A stretch of DNA of 64,000 bases from Natrinema halophilum (GCF_013402815.2 NZ_CP058601.1:2418001-2482000); one strand, 5' to 3'. Positions 35,402-46,510 are shown, counted from the stretch's first letter. A program made the numbers and translations. The notes: generated from the sequence alone by a model not told the origin.

Positions 35402-36025
35402 CTATGCAGGCGCGCGGCCGATCGTCGTGATGGCGACGTCGGGGTCGTACGAGGGGCCCATAAACGCGTGTTTCACGTCCTCGAACCCAGCTGTTTTGAA
35501 CATTCGATCGGCCTCGTACTCGTCGTAAAAGAGCATGATCGCATCGGCGAGGCGCTGGGAAATCGGGTTATCTGGATAGTTCGGCCCGACGACGAGTACC
35601 TGACCACCCGGTTTGAGGACGCGGCGGATTTCTCGGAGTGCCAGAATCGGGGTTGGCCAGTACTCGATCGAGCCCGACGACCAGACGACGTCGAAAGTAT
35701 CGGTCGCGAACGGGAGCCGTTCGGCGTCGCCGCGATGGAAGTGGACCGGCGGGGCGCGTTTGCCGAACTTCTCGTACGCCTGTGCGAGTTGGTGTTTACT
35801 TTGATCGAGCGCGTAGACCTCGTCGACGTGATCGAGCAATCCTTCGGTCGCAAAGCCAGTGCCACAGCCGAGGTCAAGGATGGTCATCTCGTCTTCGAAC
35901 TCGAGCAAAGAGAGCGCCTCAGTGCGCATCTCTTCAGTCCAGACGAAGGGGTTTACCCGGTCGTAGACTCGCGAGAGGTACTTGTAGAACAGTCGGGCCC
36001 GCGCCTTGTTCTCGAGAAGTCCCAT
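35402..36025 (-). CDS. Class I SAM-dependent methyltransferase (possible quinone methylase)
   Basis: A 207-residue enzyme with motif I ILDLGCGTGFATEGLL, motif II/post I YALDQSKHQL, FDVVWSSGSIEYWP at motif IV and LKPGGQVLVVGP at motif VI. The N-terminal segment KARARLFYKYLSRVYDRVNP resembles UbiE/MPBQ-type quinone methyltransferases, so a menaquinone methylation role is possible but unproven. ATG 36025 (MGLLENKARARL) is preferred over the TTG at 36031. It is divergent from the ATP synthase operon. Confidence 0.88.
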   Translation of the reverse strand: MGLLENKARARLFYKYLSRVYDRVNPFVWTEEMRTEALSLLEFEDEMTILDLGCGTGFATEGLLDHVDEVYALDQSKHQLAQAYEKFGKRAPPVHFHRGDAERLPFATDTFDVVWSSGSIEYWPTPILALREIRRVLKPGGQVLVVGPNYPDNPISQRLADAIMLFYDEYEADRMFKTAGFEDVKHAFMGPSYDPDVAITTIGRAPA

Positions 36026-36182
36026 TGACAAGGAGTTTCGGTCGGATCAGCATATGTCTGCTGTTCTCGGTGCTGTACGGGAGGAGTAAGTCGGTATTAC
36101 TGCAGGCGTGGCACCGGTTCGTGCCGAGTCACTTTCGCAACTACCATATACGCGCTCTGGCAAACATCCGACTGCTTAGAGT

Positions 36183-36515
36183 ATGCCGAGGCCAGAGGTT
36201 CTCGAACGAATTAAGTCGGCGGAGGACGAGGCCGACGAGATCGTCGCACAGGCAGAAAACGACCGCGACGAGCGGATAGCCGAGGCCCGGGAACGTGCCG
36301 AGGAGATTCGCACGGAAGCGGAACAGGAGGCCAGAGAGTTGAAGGAGCGCCGCCTGGAGGAGGCTCGCGAGGAGATCGACCGGGAATGTGAGCAGGTCCT
36401 CGAAGATGGCGAACGGGAGCGCGAAGCACTCGCCGAGCGCGCCCGGAGTCGGGTCGACGAGGTGACCGACCACGTCGTCGAACTGTTCCAGGAGGACGTT
36501 CATGCTCAGACCTGA
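36183..36515 (+). CDS. atpH: A-type ATP synthase subunit H (peripheral stalk)
   Basis: A 110-residue, almost entirely helical coiled-coil protein (AENDRDERIAEAREREAEEI-like heptads throughout), matching AhaH. It pairs with subunit E to form the stator stalk. It opens the operon; CATATACG at about 36147 is a candidate TATA box. A GGAGG lies inside its 3' end for the next gene. Confidence 0.92.
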   Translation: MPRPEVLERIKSAEDEADEIVAQAENDRDERIAEARERAEEIRTEAEQEARELKERRLEEAREEIDRECEQVLEDGEREREALAERARSRVDEVTDHVVELFQEDVHAQT

Positions 36516-38766
36516 GCGAATGAGCAAGGTCTCGGTGACCGGCTCCAAGGGCGTGATGCCCACGGTCATCGAGACGATTCACGAACTGGGTCTGGTCCAC
36601 CTCTCGGACTACGACGGGTCCTGGGACGCGTTCGACAACGGGAACCCGATCGGAAGAGCTGACGAATCCTCCGAGAAGCTGGTGACCGTCCGCGCCCTCG
36701 AAAGCACCCTCGATCTATCGGCTGATGAAGCCGAACCGAAGGCGCTCGAAGAAGGGTGGGAACAGCGACTCGAGGAGATCCGCACGCGAATAAACGAGCT
36801 CGACGACAGACGGACGGAGATCAACGACGAGCTGCGTCAGATCAACGAGAAGATCGATGGCATCGCTCCCTTCGCGGAACTGGGCATCGATCTGGATCTG
36901 CTGTCGGGATACGAGACGGTCGACGTTCTCGTCGGTGAGGGCTCGCTCGATGAGGTAGAGACAGCCCTGGACACGTCCGACGACGTTCGGGCGTACGAGA
37001 CGTTCACCGGCGGCGATGTCGTGGCTATCGTGGCCGCACCCGCCGAAGACGGCGACGAAAACTCGATCGACGAGGCGCTGGTCGGCGTCGAATTTACGCG
37101 CCATGAGATACCCGAGACGGACCAGAGCCCGACCGACTACGTATCGGACCTCGAGAGTCGAAAGCGTGACCTCGAGTCCCAGCTCGACGACATCGACGCG
37201 GAACTCGAAGAGATCAGGCGAGCGGAGGGCCCGTTCCTCCTGGGAGCCGAACAAGAGCTGACGGTCGAGGTCCAGCAGGCGGAAGCCCCGCTGCAGTTCG
37301 CGACGACCGATCACGCGTTCGTCGCGGAGGGATGGCTCCCAACCGAAGAGTACGACCGCCTCGTCGCGGCCCTGAACGACGCCGTCGGCGACAGCCTCGA
37401 GATCGAGGAACTCGTCCGGGCGGATTACAACGACGAGGGATATCCGACGCGCACGGAAGAGGTCGACCACGGCGGTCCCGGCGGGCCGGACGAGGCGACC
37501 GACGAGGAAGAGCGGGAAGTCGCCACGCAGGAAGTTGCCGCCGACGGCGGCACGACCGCCGGCAGCACCGGCGTCGTGACGATGGTGGACGAACCGCCGG
37601 TCATTCAGGACAACGTCGGCCCCGCCAAGCCGTTCGAGTTTCTGCTGCGGTTGATCGACCGACCCAGATATAGCGAACTCGACCCAACAGTCGTCCTGCT
37701 GTTGACGTTTCCGGCGTTCTACGGGTTCATGCTGGGTGACCTCGGCTACGGAATATTGTACACGATCGCCGGATACACGCTGTACAGCCGCTTCGACGAG
37801 GACATCGTTCGGAGCCTGGGTGCGATCGGCATCTGGGCCGGCGGATTCACGATGCTGTTTGGCATCCTGTACGGCGAAATCTTCGGATTGCACGTGCTGG
37901 GAGAGATTCTCTTCGACGGCAGTCCGCCGCTGCACAAGGGACTCCAGCCCGTGTACGCAAAGTACGGTCAGACGTGGCTACTGGTGAGTGTCCTCCTTGG
38001 ACTGGCTCATCTTACCGTCGGGTACATCTTCGGATTCATCAACGATCTCGATCACGGCGTCACCGATGCGTACCTCGAGAACGGTTCGTGGGCGCTGCTC
38101 ATGATCGGCGTCTGGGTCTGGATCCTCAGCCGCCACGCTGAGGGCGTCAAGCCTGACTTCCTGTTTACCTCATTCGGCACCGGTTCGGAAGCCGCGTACG
38201 AATTCGGCTTTACCGGCTTCGCCACGGAGGTCGGCATCATGGTCGGACTCCCGCTTGCGGGCATCGGGCTCGTGACGATGATCTACGGAGAAGTCAAACA
38301 CTACGGTGTGCTCGGGATAATCATCGGGGGCCTCGAGAGCTTCAACGTCCTCGGTGACGTCCTCTCGTACCTCCGGATCGCAGCGGTGATCCTCGCGAAG
38401 GCGGGCATGGCGTTCGTCGTCAACATGCTGTTCTTCGGGGTGTACGTCGTCGGCGAAGGCGAACACGCGGAGTGGCACTTCGGAACCAGCCACGCCCCGC
38501 AGGAAATGCTCGAGAAGGGCACCTACCACGGTCACGAAGTGACCGAGGTCATGTTCGGCGGCTTGCTCCACGGCGGCATCGGGATGGCCATCCTGGGCGT
38601 ATTCATCCTCGTTCTCGGCCACATCGTCGTCCTCCTGCTGGGGATTACAAGCGCCGGTCTACAGGGAATCCGTCTCGAGTACGTCGAGTTCTTCAACAAG
38701 TTCTACGAAGGCGGCGGACGGGTATTCGAACCCTTCGGCGGAATTCGGTCCGACGACGAGAACTGA
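36502..38766 (+). CDS. atpI: A-type ATP synthase subunit I (membrane a-subunit)
   Basis: A 754-residue subunit a/I. The N-terminal half is soluble with coiled coils (residues about 85-125 and 210-245) and binds the stalk; the C-terminal half has about eight membrane segments, with YGFMLGDLGYGILY and the arginine-containing VLSYLRIAAVILAKAGMAF helix that faces the rotor ring. The ATG at 36502 overlaps atpH by 14 bases and has AGGAGG eight bases upstream, so this start is favoured over ATG 36520. Confidence 0.95.
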   Translation: MLRPERMSKVSVTGSKGVMPTVIETIHELGLVHLSDYDGSWDAFDNGNPIGRADESSEKLVTVRALESTLDLSADEAEPKALEEGWEQRLEEIRTRINELDDRRTEINDELRQINEKIDGIAPFAELGIDLDLLSGYETVDVLVGEGSLDEVETALDTSDDVRAYETFTGGDVVAIVAAPAEDGDENSIDEALVGVEFTRHEIPETDQSPTDYVSDLESRKRDLESQLDDIDAELEEIRRAEGPFLLGAEQELTVEVQQAEAPLQFATTDHAFVAEGWLPTEEYDRLVAALNDAVGDSLEIEELVRADYNDEGYPTRTEEVDHGGPGGPDEATDEEEREVATQEVAADGGTTAGSTGVVTMVDEPPVIQDNVGPAKPFEFLLRLIDRPRYSELDPTVVLLLTFPAFYGFMLGDLGYGILYTIAGYTLYSRFDEDIVRSLGAIGIWAGGFTMLFGILYGEIFGLHVLGEILFDGSPPLHKGLQPVYAKYGQTWLLVSVLLGLAHLTVGYIFGFINDLDHGVTDAYLENGSWALLMIGVWVWILSRHAEGVKPDFLFTSFGTGSEAAYEFGFTGFATEVGIMVGLPLAGIGLVTMIYGEVKHYGVLGIIIGGLESFNVLGDVLSYLRIAAVILAKAGMAFVVNMLFFGVYVVGEGEHAEWHFGTSHAPQEMLEKGTYHGHEVTEVMFGGLLHGGIGMAILGVFILVLGHIVVLLLGITSAGLQGIRLEYVEFFNKFYEGGGRVFEPFGGIRSDDEN

Positions 38767-38901
38767 CCTCGTCCGCCGATCCTGTTACTGCCACGATTGT
38801 TATCCTCCTGCATATTTTCTCGTTCGAATCGAAAGGATAATACCTTCGGACGCCACGTATCAACGGTTAGGCCGGCAAAATCGGCAATTTGGTTTGGGAA
38901 G

Positions 38902-38907
38902 TTTTAA
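38902..38907 (+). promoter_or_regulatory. Possible internal promoter before atpK
   Basis: The 201-base gap between atpI and atpK holds GGAAGTTTTAAGAAGA, a BRE/TATA-like element about 62 bases before the atpK ATG. It could boost the proteolipid gene, whose product is needed in many copies. Confidence 0.45.
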
Positions 38908-38967
38908 GAAGACGCTGGGGAGTAGTACCACCTGTCCGGTTGCAAAACCACAAAGGAAAACTCAATC

Positions 38968-39234
38968 ATGACAATCGAAACTCTACCCCAGATCGGACTC
39001 GCGCTGAACAGTCTCGCTGAAACCGCCGCACCGCTCGTGATCCTCGAACAGGGGCCGGCTGCAGCGATCGGCATCGGTCTCGCGGCAATCGGCGCGGGTT
39101 ATGCGGAGCGAGGGATCGGGGCCTCCGTCGTCGGCGCACTCGCCGAGGACTCCATCTCCCCGGGTATCGGGATTCTGCTGACGGTCCTGCCCGAGACGCT
39201 CGTGATCTTCGCACTGGTCGCGCTCTTCGTCTAA
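38968..39234 (+). CDS. atpK: A-type ATP synthase subunit K (proteolipid ring)
   Basis: An 88-residue proteolipid with two membrane helices after a short leader (MTIETLPQIG). The ion-binding carboxylate is the Glu in LTVLPETLVIFALVAL. AIGIGLAAIGAGYAERGIG forms the Gly/Ala-rich first helix. Multiple copies form the rotor ring. One hairpin per polypeptide, as in most haloarchaea. Confidence 0.95.
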   Translation: MTIETLPQIGLALNSLAETAAPLVILEQGPAAAIGIGLAAIGAGYAERGIGASVVGALAEDSISPGIGILLTVLPETLVIFALVALFV

Positions 39235-39258
39235 AGCGTCCTATCGAACTTTCCTACA

Positions 39259-39840
39259 ATGAGTCTGGATACAGTCGTTGAGGACATTCGAGAAGAGGCT
39301 CACGCGCGTGCGGAGAATATCCGTGCCGAGGGCGAAACGCGCGCCGAAGAGATCGAATCGGCCGCCCAGGAGGATGCAGAAGATATCGTCGCAGACGCCG
39401 AAGCGGCGGTCGATCGCGAAATCGAGCAACTGCGCGAACAGCGACTCTCCAGTGCGAAGCTGGAGGCGAAACAAAAGCGCCTGGAGGCACGCCGAGACGT
39501 ACTCGGGGAAGTCCACGAGGCGGTCGAAGACGAACTCGCAGCACTCGAGGGGGACACCCGCGAAGCGCTCACCCGCGACCTGCTTGAGGCGGCGACGGAG
39601 GAGTTCGATGAGGGCGACGACGTCAACGTCTACGGCCGCGGCGACGACGAGGAATTGATCGACTCGATCCTCGCCGACTACGACGGTTACGAGTACGCTG
39701 GTGAGTACGACTGTCTCGGCGGCATCGTCGCCGAAAGCGAACAGTCCCGCGTCCGTATCAACAACACGTTCGACACCGTACTCGAGGACGTGTGGGAAGA
39801 CAACCTCCGGGATATCAGCAATCGACTCTTCGAGCAATGA
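39259..39840 (+). CDS. atpE: A-type ATP synthase subunit E (peripheral stalk)
   Basis: A 193-residue subunit with a long N-terminal helix (ARAENIRAEGETRAEEIESA) and a C-terminal globular domain (about 110-193; GGIVAESEQSRVRINNTFD), the family signature. It forms the stalk with subunit H. Its stop overlaps the atpC start (ATGA). Confidence 0.94.
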   Translation: MSLDTVVEDIREEAHARAENIRAEGETRAEEIESAAQEDAEDIVADAEAAVDREIEQLREQRLSSAKLEAKQKRLEARRDVLGEVHEAVEDELAALEGDTREALTRDLLEAATEEFDEGDDVNVYGRGDDEELIDSILADYDGYEYAGEYDCLGGIVAESEQSRVRINNTFDTVLEDVWEDNLRDISNRLFEQ

Positions 39841-40889
39841 GTTCAGGTGCCTCGAATCCGGAATACGTGAACGCTCGCGTTCGCTCGCGTCAGGCGGCGA
39901 TGTTGGCGGACGAGGACTACCGCAAGCTGATCCGGATGGGGCCGAGCGAGATCGCGCGGTTCATGGAGGAAACGGAGTACGAACGCGAGATCAACGAACT
40001 CGGAACGCGGTTTTCGGGCGTCGACCTGATCGAGTACGCGCTGAACCGCAACCTCGCGAAGCACTTCGACGACCTGCTGGACTGGGCGGAGGGCCGTCTC
40101 TACGACCTCATCGCGCGCTACCTCCGCAAGTTCGACGTTTGGAACGTAAAGACGATCATCCGCGGGATCTACACGGATTCGGATTCCGAAGCGATCCGGA
40201 CGGACCTCATCCGAGCCGGCGAACTCGACGATCGGACGATCGACCGGCTGGTCGAAGTCGACTCGATCGAGGACGTGATCGAAATCCTCGGCGGCACGAT
40301 CTTCGAAGCGCCGCTCGCGGACGCCTACGAGGAGTTCGAAGCTGTCGGGACGCTCGTCCCACTCGAAAATGCGTTGGACCGAGCGTTCTACGAGAACTTG
40401 CTCGAGGACCTCGGCCGACCACAGGAGGGGCCGGAAGCCACGTACGTCGAGTTCCTGCAAACCGAGATCGACTTTCGAAACGCGCGAAATGCCTTGCGAC
40501 TCGCAAGAAGTGGTTCCGATCTCGACCCCGCAGCCTACTACATCGACGGTGGCGTCCTGTTCGACGAGTCCGAGTTGAATCGACTTGTCGGTCACTACGA
40601 CGAACTCGTCGACCACATCGCAGAAAACAAACGTTACGGCGACCGACTGTCGGAGGCACTGGAGCGCCTTCGTGATGCTGACAGCCTTATACAGTTCGAA
40701 CACGCACTAGACGCTGCGTTGCTCGAGTACGCGGACACGCTCTCGAGCATCTATCCGACTACCATTACCCCCGTTCTCTCGTACATCCTCGCGAAAGAGC
40801 GCGAGGTAGAGAACATCCGTGCAATCGCGCGGGGACGCGAGGTCGGACTCAGCGAAAGCGAGATCGAAGAGGAGCTGGTGATCCTATGA
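39837..40889 (+). CDS. atpC: A-type ATP synthase subunit C (d-type, rotor-coupling)
   Basis: A 350-residue AtpC starting MSSGASNPEYVNARVRSRQA. It is the funnel-shaped all-helical subunit that links the central shaft to the K ring; ILAKEREVENIRAIARGREV is the typical C-terminal segment. ATG 39837 overlaps the atpE stop by four bases, and its own stop overlaps the atpF start. Confidence 0.93.
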   Translation: MSSGASNPEYVNARVRSRQAAMLADEDYRKLIRMGPSEIARFMEETEYEREINELGTRFSGVDLIEYALNRNLAKHFDDLLDWAEGRLYDLIARYLRKFDVWNVKTIIRGIYTDSDSEAIRTDLIRAGELDDRTIDRLVEVDSIEDVIEILGGTIFEAPLADAYEEFEAVGTLVPLENALDRAFYENLLEDLGRPQEGPEATYVEFLQTEIDFRNARNALRLARSGSDLDPAAYYIDGGVLFDESELNRLVGHYDELVDHIAENKRYGDRLSEALERLRDADSLIQFEHALDAALLEYADTLSSIYPTTITPVLSYILAKEREVENIRAIARGREVGLSESEIEEELVIL

Positions 40890-41218
40890 GCCAGGAAATC
40901 GCAGTCGTCGGCAGCCCGGAGTTTACGACCGGCTTCCGCCTCGCGGGAGTGAGACGGTTCGAAAACGTCCCGGACGACGAGAAAGAAGAACAACTAGACG
41001 ACGCAGCGACAGCGGCCCTCGAAGACGAGGACGTCGGGATCGTCGTCATGCACGACGACGACCTCGAGTACCTGTCGCGCAACGTTCGCCAGGAGGTCGA
41101 AACGAGCGTCGAACCGGTCGTCGTCACCATCGGCAGCGGAACGGGTGGCGGCGGACTGCGCGACCAGATCAAACGTGCGATCGGTATCGACCTGATGGAC
41201 GAAGACGAAAGCGAGTAA
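40886..41218 (+). CDS. atpF: A-type ATP synthase subunit F (central shaft)
   Basis: A 110-residue small Rossmann-like subunit. It starts [38 protein letters not shown] and the C-terminal [10 protein letters not shown] are typical. It binds the shaft subunit D and stimulates ATP turnover. It overlaps atpC by four bases. Confidence 0.94.
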   Translation: MSQEIAVVGSPEFTTGFRLAGVRRFENVPDDEKEEQLDDAATAALEDEDVGIVVMHDDDLEYLSRNVRQEVETSVEPVVVTIGSGTGGGGLRDQIKRAIGIDLMDEDESE

Positions 41219-41222
41219 TACT

Positions 41223-42986
41223 ATGAGCCAGGCAGAAGACATCGAATCCGTCGACGAAGACGGTGTAATCGAAAGCGTGAGCGGTCCCGTCGTGACCGCC
41301 ACGGACCTCGACGCCCGGATGAACGACGTCGTCTACGTCGGCGACGAAGGACTGATGGGCGAGGTCATCGAGATCGAAGGGAACCTGACCACGATTCAGG
41401 TCTACGAAGAAACGTCCGGCGTCGGCCCGGGCGAACCCGTCCAGAACACGGGCGAGCCCCTGAGCGTCGACCTCGGACCGGGCATGCTGGACTCCATCTA
41501 CGACGGCGTCCAGCGGCCGCTCGACGTCTTAGAAGAGAAGATGGGGACGGCGTTTCTCGACCGCGGGGTCGACGCCCCCGGGATCGACCTCGAGAAGCTG
41601 TGGGAGTTTACCCCCGAGGTCGAGGAAGGCGACACCGTCGAACCCGGCGATGTCGTCGGGACGGTCGAGGAAACCATCACCATCGACCACAAGGTCATGG
41701 TGCCGCCGGACTACGAGGGCGGCGAGGTGACCAGCGTCGAGAGCGGCGAGTTCACGGTCGAGGAGACCGTCGTCGAACTCTCGAACGGCGAAGAAATCCA
41801 GATGCACCAGGAGTGGCCGGTCCGCGAGGCCCGACCCGCTGGCGATAAGGAGACGCCGACCGAGCCGCTGGTGACGGGTCAGCGAATTCAGGACGGTCTG
41901 TTCCCGCTTGCGAAAGGCGGGACGGCGGCGATTCCCGGCCCGTTCGGCTCGGGGAAGACCGTCACCCAGCAGCAACTCGCCAAGTGGTCCGACGCGGACA
42001 TCGTCGTCTACATCGGCTGTGGCGAGCGCGGTAACGAGATGACCGAGGTCATCGAGGACTTCCCGGAACTGCCCGACCCGCAGACCGGGAACCCGCTGAT
42101 GGCCCGGACGTGCCTCATCGCAAACACGTCGAACATGCCCGTTGCCGCCCGCGAATCCTGTATTTACACGGGAATCACGATCGCGGAGTACTACCGTGAC
42201 ATGGGCTACGACGTCGCACTGATGGCCGACTCAACCTCGCGATGGGCGGAGGCCATGCGGGAGATTTCGAGCCGACTCGAGGAGATGCCCGGCGAAGAAG
42301 GATACCCCGCATATCTGGCAGCCGCGCTTTCGGAGTTCTACGAGCGCGCCGGCAAGTTCCAGCTGATCAACGGCGGCGAAGGATCGATTTCGGTCGTCGG
42401 CGCTGTGTCGCCGCCGGGCGGTGACTTCTCCGAACCCGTCACCCAGAACACGCTGCGCATCGTCAAGACCTTCTGGGCGCTGGACGCCGACCTTGCGGAG
42501 CGTCGGCACTTCCCGGCGATCAACTGGAACGAGTCCTACTCGCTGTACAAGGACCAGCTCGATCCGTGGTGGGAGGAAAACGTCGAGAGTGACTGGCCAG
42601 AGGTTCGCCAGTGGGCCGTCGACGTCTTGGACGAGGAAGACGAACTACAGGAGATCGTCCAACTCGTCGGCAAGGACGCGCTGCCGGAAGACCAGCAGCT
42701 CACGCTCGAGGTCGCACGCTACCTGCGTGAAGCCTGGCTCCAGCAAAACGCACTCCACGACGTCGACACCTACTGCGAACCCGAAAAGACCTACCGGATG
42801 CTCCAGGCGATCCAGACGTTCAACGACGAGGCGTTCGAAGCGCTCGACGCCGGCGTCCCGGTCGAAGAGATTCAGGACGTCGACGCGGCGCCGCGGCTCA
42901 ACCGGATGGGCACCGCCGAGGAGTGGAACGAGTTCATCGACGAGATCGAAAGCGACCTCGAAACGCAACTGCGCGCACTGTACTAA
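41223..42986 (+). CDS. atpA: A-type ATP synthase catalytic subunit A
   Basis: A 587-residue catalytic subunit. Walker A is [16 protein letters not shown] (about residue 237 on), Walker B lies in [20 protein letters not shown], and the A-type-specific non-homologous region is present between the beta-barrel and the nucleotide domain (about 110-190). The length shows there is no intein, which some archaeal atpA genes carry. It starts four bases after atpF. Confidence 0.96.
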   Translation: MSQAEDIESVDEDGVIESVSGPVVTATDLDARMNDVVYVGDEGLMGEVIEIEGNLTTIQVYEETSGVGPGEPVQNTGEPLSVDLGPGMLDSIYDGVQRPLDVLEEKMGTAFLDRGVDAPGIDLEKLWEFTPEVEEGDTVEPGDVVGTVEETITIDHKVMVPPDYEGGEVTSVESGEFTVEETVVELSNGEEIQMHQEWPVREARPAGDKETPTEPLVTGQRIQDGLFPLAKGGTAAIPGPFGSGKTVTQQQLAKWSDADIVVYIGCGERGNEMTEVIEDFPELPDPQTGNPLMARTCLIANTSNMPVAARESCIYTGITIAEYYRDMGYDVALMADSTSRWAEAMREISSRLEEMPGEEGYPAYLAAALSEFYERAGKFQLINGGEGSISVVGAVSPPGGDFSEPVTQNTLRIVKTFWALDADLAERRHFPAINWNESYSLYKDQLDPWWEENVESDWPEVRQWAVDVLDEEDELQEIVQLVGKDALPEDQQLTLEVARYLREAWLQQNALHDVDTYCEPEKTYRMLQAIQTFNDEAFEALDAGVPVEEIQDVDAAPRLNRMGTAEEWNEFIDEIESDLETQLRALY

Positions 42987-42988
42987 CA

Positions 42989-44407
42989 ATGAAAGAGTAC
43001 CAGACTATCACGGAAATCAGCGGTCCGCTGGTGTTCGCCGAGGTCGACGAACCTGTCGGATACGACGAGATCGTCGAGATCGAGACACCACAGGGCGACA
43101 CCCTGCGCGGACAGGTACTGGAATCGAGCGAGGGAATCGTCTCGATCCAGGTGTTCGAAGGCACTGGCGGGATCGACCGCAACGCCTCCGTTCGCTTCCT
43201 GGGCGAGACGATGAAGATGCCCGTCACCGAGGACCTGCTCGGACGGGTGCTTGACGGGTCCGGGAATCCAATCGACGGCGGCCCGGAAATCGTTCCCGAC
43301 GAACGCCGCGACATCGTCGGCGAAGCGATCAACCCCTTCTCGCGTGAATACCCCGAGGAGTTCATCCAGACCGGCGTCTCCGCCATCGACGGCATGAACA
43401 CGCTGGTCCGGGGCCAGAAGCTGCCGATCTTCTCCGGATCGGGGCTTCCCCACAACGAACTCGCACTACAGATCGCCCGACAGGCGACCGTTCCCGAAGA
43501 GGAAGAGGGCGAAGGCGAAGGCTCCGAGTTCGCAGTTATCTTCGGCGCGATGGGCATCACCGCAGAGGAGGCAAACGAGTTCATGGACGACTTCGAGCGC
43601 ACCGGCGCACTCGAGCGCTCGGTCGTCTTCATGAACCTCGCGGACGACCCCGCAGTCGAGCGACAGGTCACCCCGCGACTCGCCCTGACCACGGCCGAGT
43701 ATCTGGCCTTCGAGGAGGACTACCACGTGCTGGTCATCCTGACGGACATGACCAACTACTGTGAGGCGCTGCGAGAGATCGGTGCCGCACGCGAGGAGGT
43801 CCCGGGCCGCCGTGGCTACCCCGGATACATGTACACCGACCTGGCGCAGCTCTACGAGCGCGCGGGTCGAATCGAGGGCAAGGAGGGATCGGTCACGCAG
43901 ATTCCGATCCTGACGATGCCCGGCGACGACGACACCCACCCGATTCCGGACCTGACCGGGTACATCACCGAAGGCCAGATCATGATGGACCGGGACCTGA
44001 ACAGTCAGGGGATCGAACCCCCGATCAACGTCCTGCCCAGCCTCTCCCGGCTGATGGACGACGGGATCGGCGAGGGCCTGACTCGCGAAGACCACGGCGA
44101 CGTCTCCGACCAGATGTACGCCGCCTACGCCGAGGGTGAGGACCTGCGCGACCTCGTGAACATCGTCGGCCGCGAGGCGCTGTCCGAACGCGACAACAAG
44201 TTCCTCGACTTCGCCGACCGCTTCGAGACCGAGTTCGTCCAGCAGGGCTACGACACCAACCGCTCGATCGACGAAACGCTCGAGGTCGGCTGGGATCTGC
44301 TGTCGGCGCTGCCGAAGACGGAGCTCAACCGGATCGACGAGGACCTCATCGAAGAGCACTACCGCGAAGAAGAAGGCGAGGCGGTCGAAGCGACTGCCGA
44401 CGACTGA
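42989..44407 (+). CDS. atpB: A-type ATP synthase regulatory subunit B
   Basis: A 472-residue subunit. It begins [20 protein letters not shown]; the nucleotide fold has a degenerate P-loop ([14 protein letters not shown]), as expected for the non-catalytic subunit, and [20 protein letters not shown] is conserved. ATG 42989 follows atpA by two bases and replaces an upstream in-frame ATG that would lie inside atpA. After it the operon is interrupted before atpD; CTTTTCTTG at about 44418 may terminate. Confidence 0.95.
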   Translation: MKEYQTITEISGPLVFAEVDEPVGYDEIVEIETPQGDTLRGQVLESSEGIVSIQVFEGTGGIDRNASVRFLGETMKMPVTEDLLGRVLDGSGNPIDGGPEIVPDERRDIVGEAINPFSREYPEEFIQTGVSAIDGMNTLVRGQKLPIFSGSGLPHNELALQIARQATVPEEEEGEGEGSEFAVIFGAMGITAEEANEFMDDFERTGALERSVVFMNLADDPAVERQVTPRLALTTAEYLAFEEDYHVLVILTDMTNYCEALREIGAAREEVPGRRGYPGYMYTDLAQLYERAGRIEGKEGSVTQIPILTMPGDDDTHPIPDLTGYITEGQIMMDRDLNSQGIEPPINVLPSLSRLMDDGIGEGLTREDHGDVSDQMYAAYAEGEDLRDLVNIVGREALSERDNKFLDFADRFETEFVQQGYDTNRSIDETLEVGWDLLSALPKTELNRIDEDLIEEHYREEEGEAVEATADD

Positions 44408-44670
44408 AGAAGGCGATCTTTTCTTGCCCGTATTTCGTTAGATGACCCGATCAGATGGGGAGTAACAGATGCGCTACCTACCATCTTCGTCGAAGGACGA
44501 AATACGATTCCGATACCGACGCTTCTGCGAGAAGAAGACACTCAGCCACGAGACTGGAACTCATATTCTCGCCTCCGAACTCAGGTGCGATGAAGTCCAT
44601 ACTATCTGAATTCGTTCCAAATTATCAGTTTCGGAGACATTCTCTGCGTGGGACTGATGAAAACCATCGT

Positions 44671-46311
44671 ATGTCCCGCCCGCCAAGTGTGGTACGCATG
44701 CACAAACCACTGCTCGTGCCGGAGTTCTTGGACCGGGCGCGGACCCACTACGGCGACGACGAGGCGGTCGTGGCAACGACAGGCGAACGGTTCACCTACG
44801 AGGAACTCGGCGAACGCGCCGATCGGTTCTCGGCGGCGCTTCAGCAACGCGGCATCGAGAAAGGCGACCGCGTCGCCGTCCTCGACCCGAACACCCACTA
44901 CCACCTCGAGGCGGCGTACGGAATCATGCAACTCGGTGCGATTCACACGCCGCTGAACTACCGATTGACTCCCGACGACTTCGAGTACATCCTGTCTGAC
45001 GCGGGCGTGGATGCGATCTACGCGGACTACGAGTACGCCGAGAAGATCGAGGCGATCCGTGACGAGGTGCCGACGGAGACATTCGTCACGAATGATACTA
45101 CCGAAGTAGACGGAGAATGGGAGAGTTTCGACGCCGTCCTCGAGGATGCGGGGACCGAGTACGACCGGCCGGTGATGAGCGAAGATGAGATCATCACGAT
45201 CAACTACACCTCGGGGACGACGGGCGATCCGAAGGGGGTCTGTCGCACCCACCGGTGTGAAACGATCCACGCGTACCTGCTGGTCGGCCATCAGGAGATC
45301 ACCGACGACGACGTCTACCTGTGGACGCTTCCGATGTTCCACGCGAACGGCTGGGGACACATCTTCGCGGTGACCGGAATCGGCGCGAAACACGTCTGCA
45401 CGCGCGGGATCGATGCCGGAGAAATATTCGACGCAGTGCGATCGGAGGACGTCTCGTACATGTGCGGCGCACCGACGGTGTTGAACATGCTGGTCAATTA
45501 CTACGAGGAGAACGAACCGGAGACGACCGGCGATAGGAGCGTTCGGCTCGCGACTGCCGGCAGCGCACCGCCGGAAGCGACCATCCGCACCGTCGAAGAC
45601 GAATTCGGCTGGTACCTGAAACACGTCTACGGCGCGACCGAAACGGGGCCGCTGATCACCACCTCCGACGCTCGCCGACATTTCAACGACGACAGCGACG
45701 ACCGATTCCGAATCAAAAAACGGCAGGGGCTTTCCTATCTTGGAACCGAAATCCGTGTCGTCGACGAAGATGGCACCGACGTTCCCCGCGACGACGAGAC
45801 GCTCGGCGAGGTCGTCGTCCGCGGCAACCAGATCATGGAAAAGTACTGGGAGAAGCCCGAGGAGACCGAGGAAGCGTTTTCCGACCGCATCGAGGGCTAC
45901 TACCACACGGGCGACCTCGCGACGATCGACGAACGCGGCATGATCGCCATCCAGGACCGAAAGAAAGACATCATCATCTCGGGCGGCGAAAACATCTCGA
46001 GCATCGAACTCGAGGACGCGCTGTTCGATCACCCGGAGGTGTCAGACGTGGCGGTGATCCCGGCCCCGAGCGACGAGTGGGGGGAAACGCCGAAGGCGTT
46101 CGTCGTCCCGGCAAGCGGCAATCCCGACGACCCGGGCGTGGCCGAAGGTGACCTCGAGGCGTTTACGCGAGAGAAGTTGGCGGGCTACAAGGTCGTCCAC
46201 CGGGTCGAGTTCGTCGAGGAACTGCCGACGACCGCGACGGGAAAAGTCCAGAAGTACGAACTCCGTCAGGACGAGTGGGAAGACGAAGAGCGAATGGTCG
46301 GACAGGGGTAA
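44671..46311 (+). CDS. AMP-dependent acyl-CoA synthetase (fatty-acid-CoA ligase type)
   Basis: A 546-residue ANL-superfamily enzyme. The P-loop-like motif is INYTSGTTGDPKGV; further motifs are YGATETGP, YHTGDLATIDERG and the hinge DRKKDIIISGGENISS, with the catalytic Lys in TATGKVQKYELR. It adenylates a carboxylic acid and transfers it to CoA; the exact chain length is not determinable. ATG 44671 (MSRPPSVVRMHKPLLVPEFL) is chosen; the 216 bases upstream in frame are non-conserved. It sits between atpB and atpD. Confidence 0.92.
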   Translation: MSRPPSVVRMHKPLLVPEFLDRARTHYGDDEAVVATTGERFTYEELGERADRFSAALQQRGIEKGDRVAVLDPNTHYHLEAAYGIMQLGAIHTPLNYRLTPDDFEYILSDAGVDAIYADYEYAEKIEAIRDEVPTETFVTNDTTEVDGEWESFDAVLEDAGTEYDRPVMSEDEIITINYTSGTTGDPKGVCRTHRCETIHAYLLVGHQEITDDDVYLWTLPMFHANGWGHIFAVTGIGAKHVCTRGIDAGEIFDAVRSEDVSYMCGAPTVLNMLVNYYEENEPETTGDRSVRLATAGSAPPEATIRTVEDEFGWYLKHVYGATETGPLITTSDARRHFNDDSDDRFRIKKRQGLSYLGTEIRVVDEDGTDVPRDDETLGEVVVRGNQIMEKYWEKPEETEEAFSDRIEGYYHTGDLATIDERGMIAIQDRKKDIIISGGENISSIELEDALFDHPEVSDVAVIPAPSDEWGETPKAFVVPASGNPDDPGVAEGDLEAFTREKLAGYKVVHRVEFVEELPTTATGKVQKYELRQDEWEDEERMVGQG

Positions 46312-46510
46312 GGACACCCCGAGCACGACGGGGCGAACTCGGTAGGGGGTCGTCGATTCAGAATCCCCCACCGGCCTTCCCCGCCACGGATCTCGGTAGT
46401 TTGAGACTGCGGGCTATCCCCGTCGAATCCGCGTCACCCACCGCAGACACGCGAGCGATCACCATTGAAATCGAGCGGGTGCGGCTTTATCCACCGCCCT
46501 CTTCGGCGAA

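Noticed and set aside
36715-37935. Long minus-strand frame opposite atpI
   Set aside because: Shadow of atpI; no recognisable domain and no promoter.
41223-42986. Possible intein in atpA
   Set aside because: Length (587 residues) and an unbroken P-loop show none is present.
43466-44359. 297-codon minus-strand frame opposite atpB
   Set aside because: Shadow of a highly conserved ATP synthase subunit.
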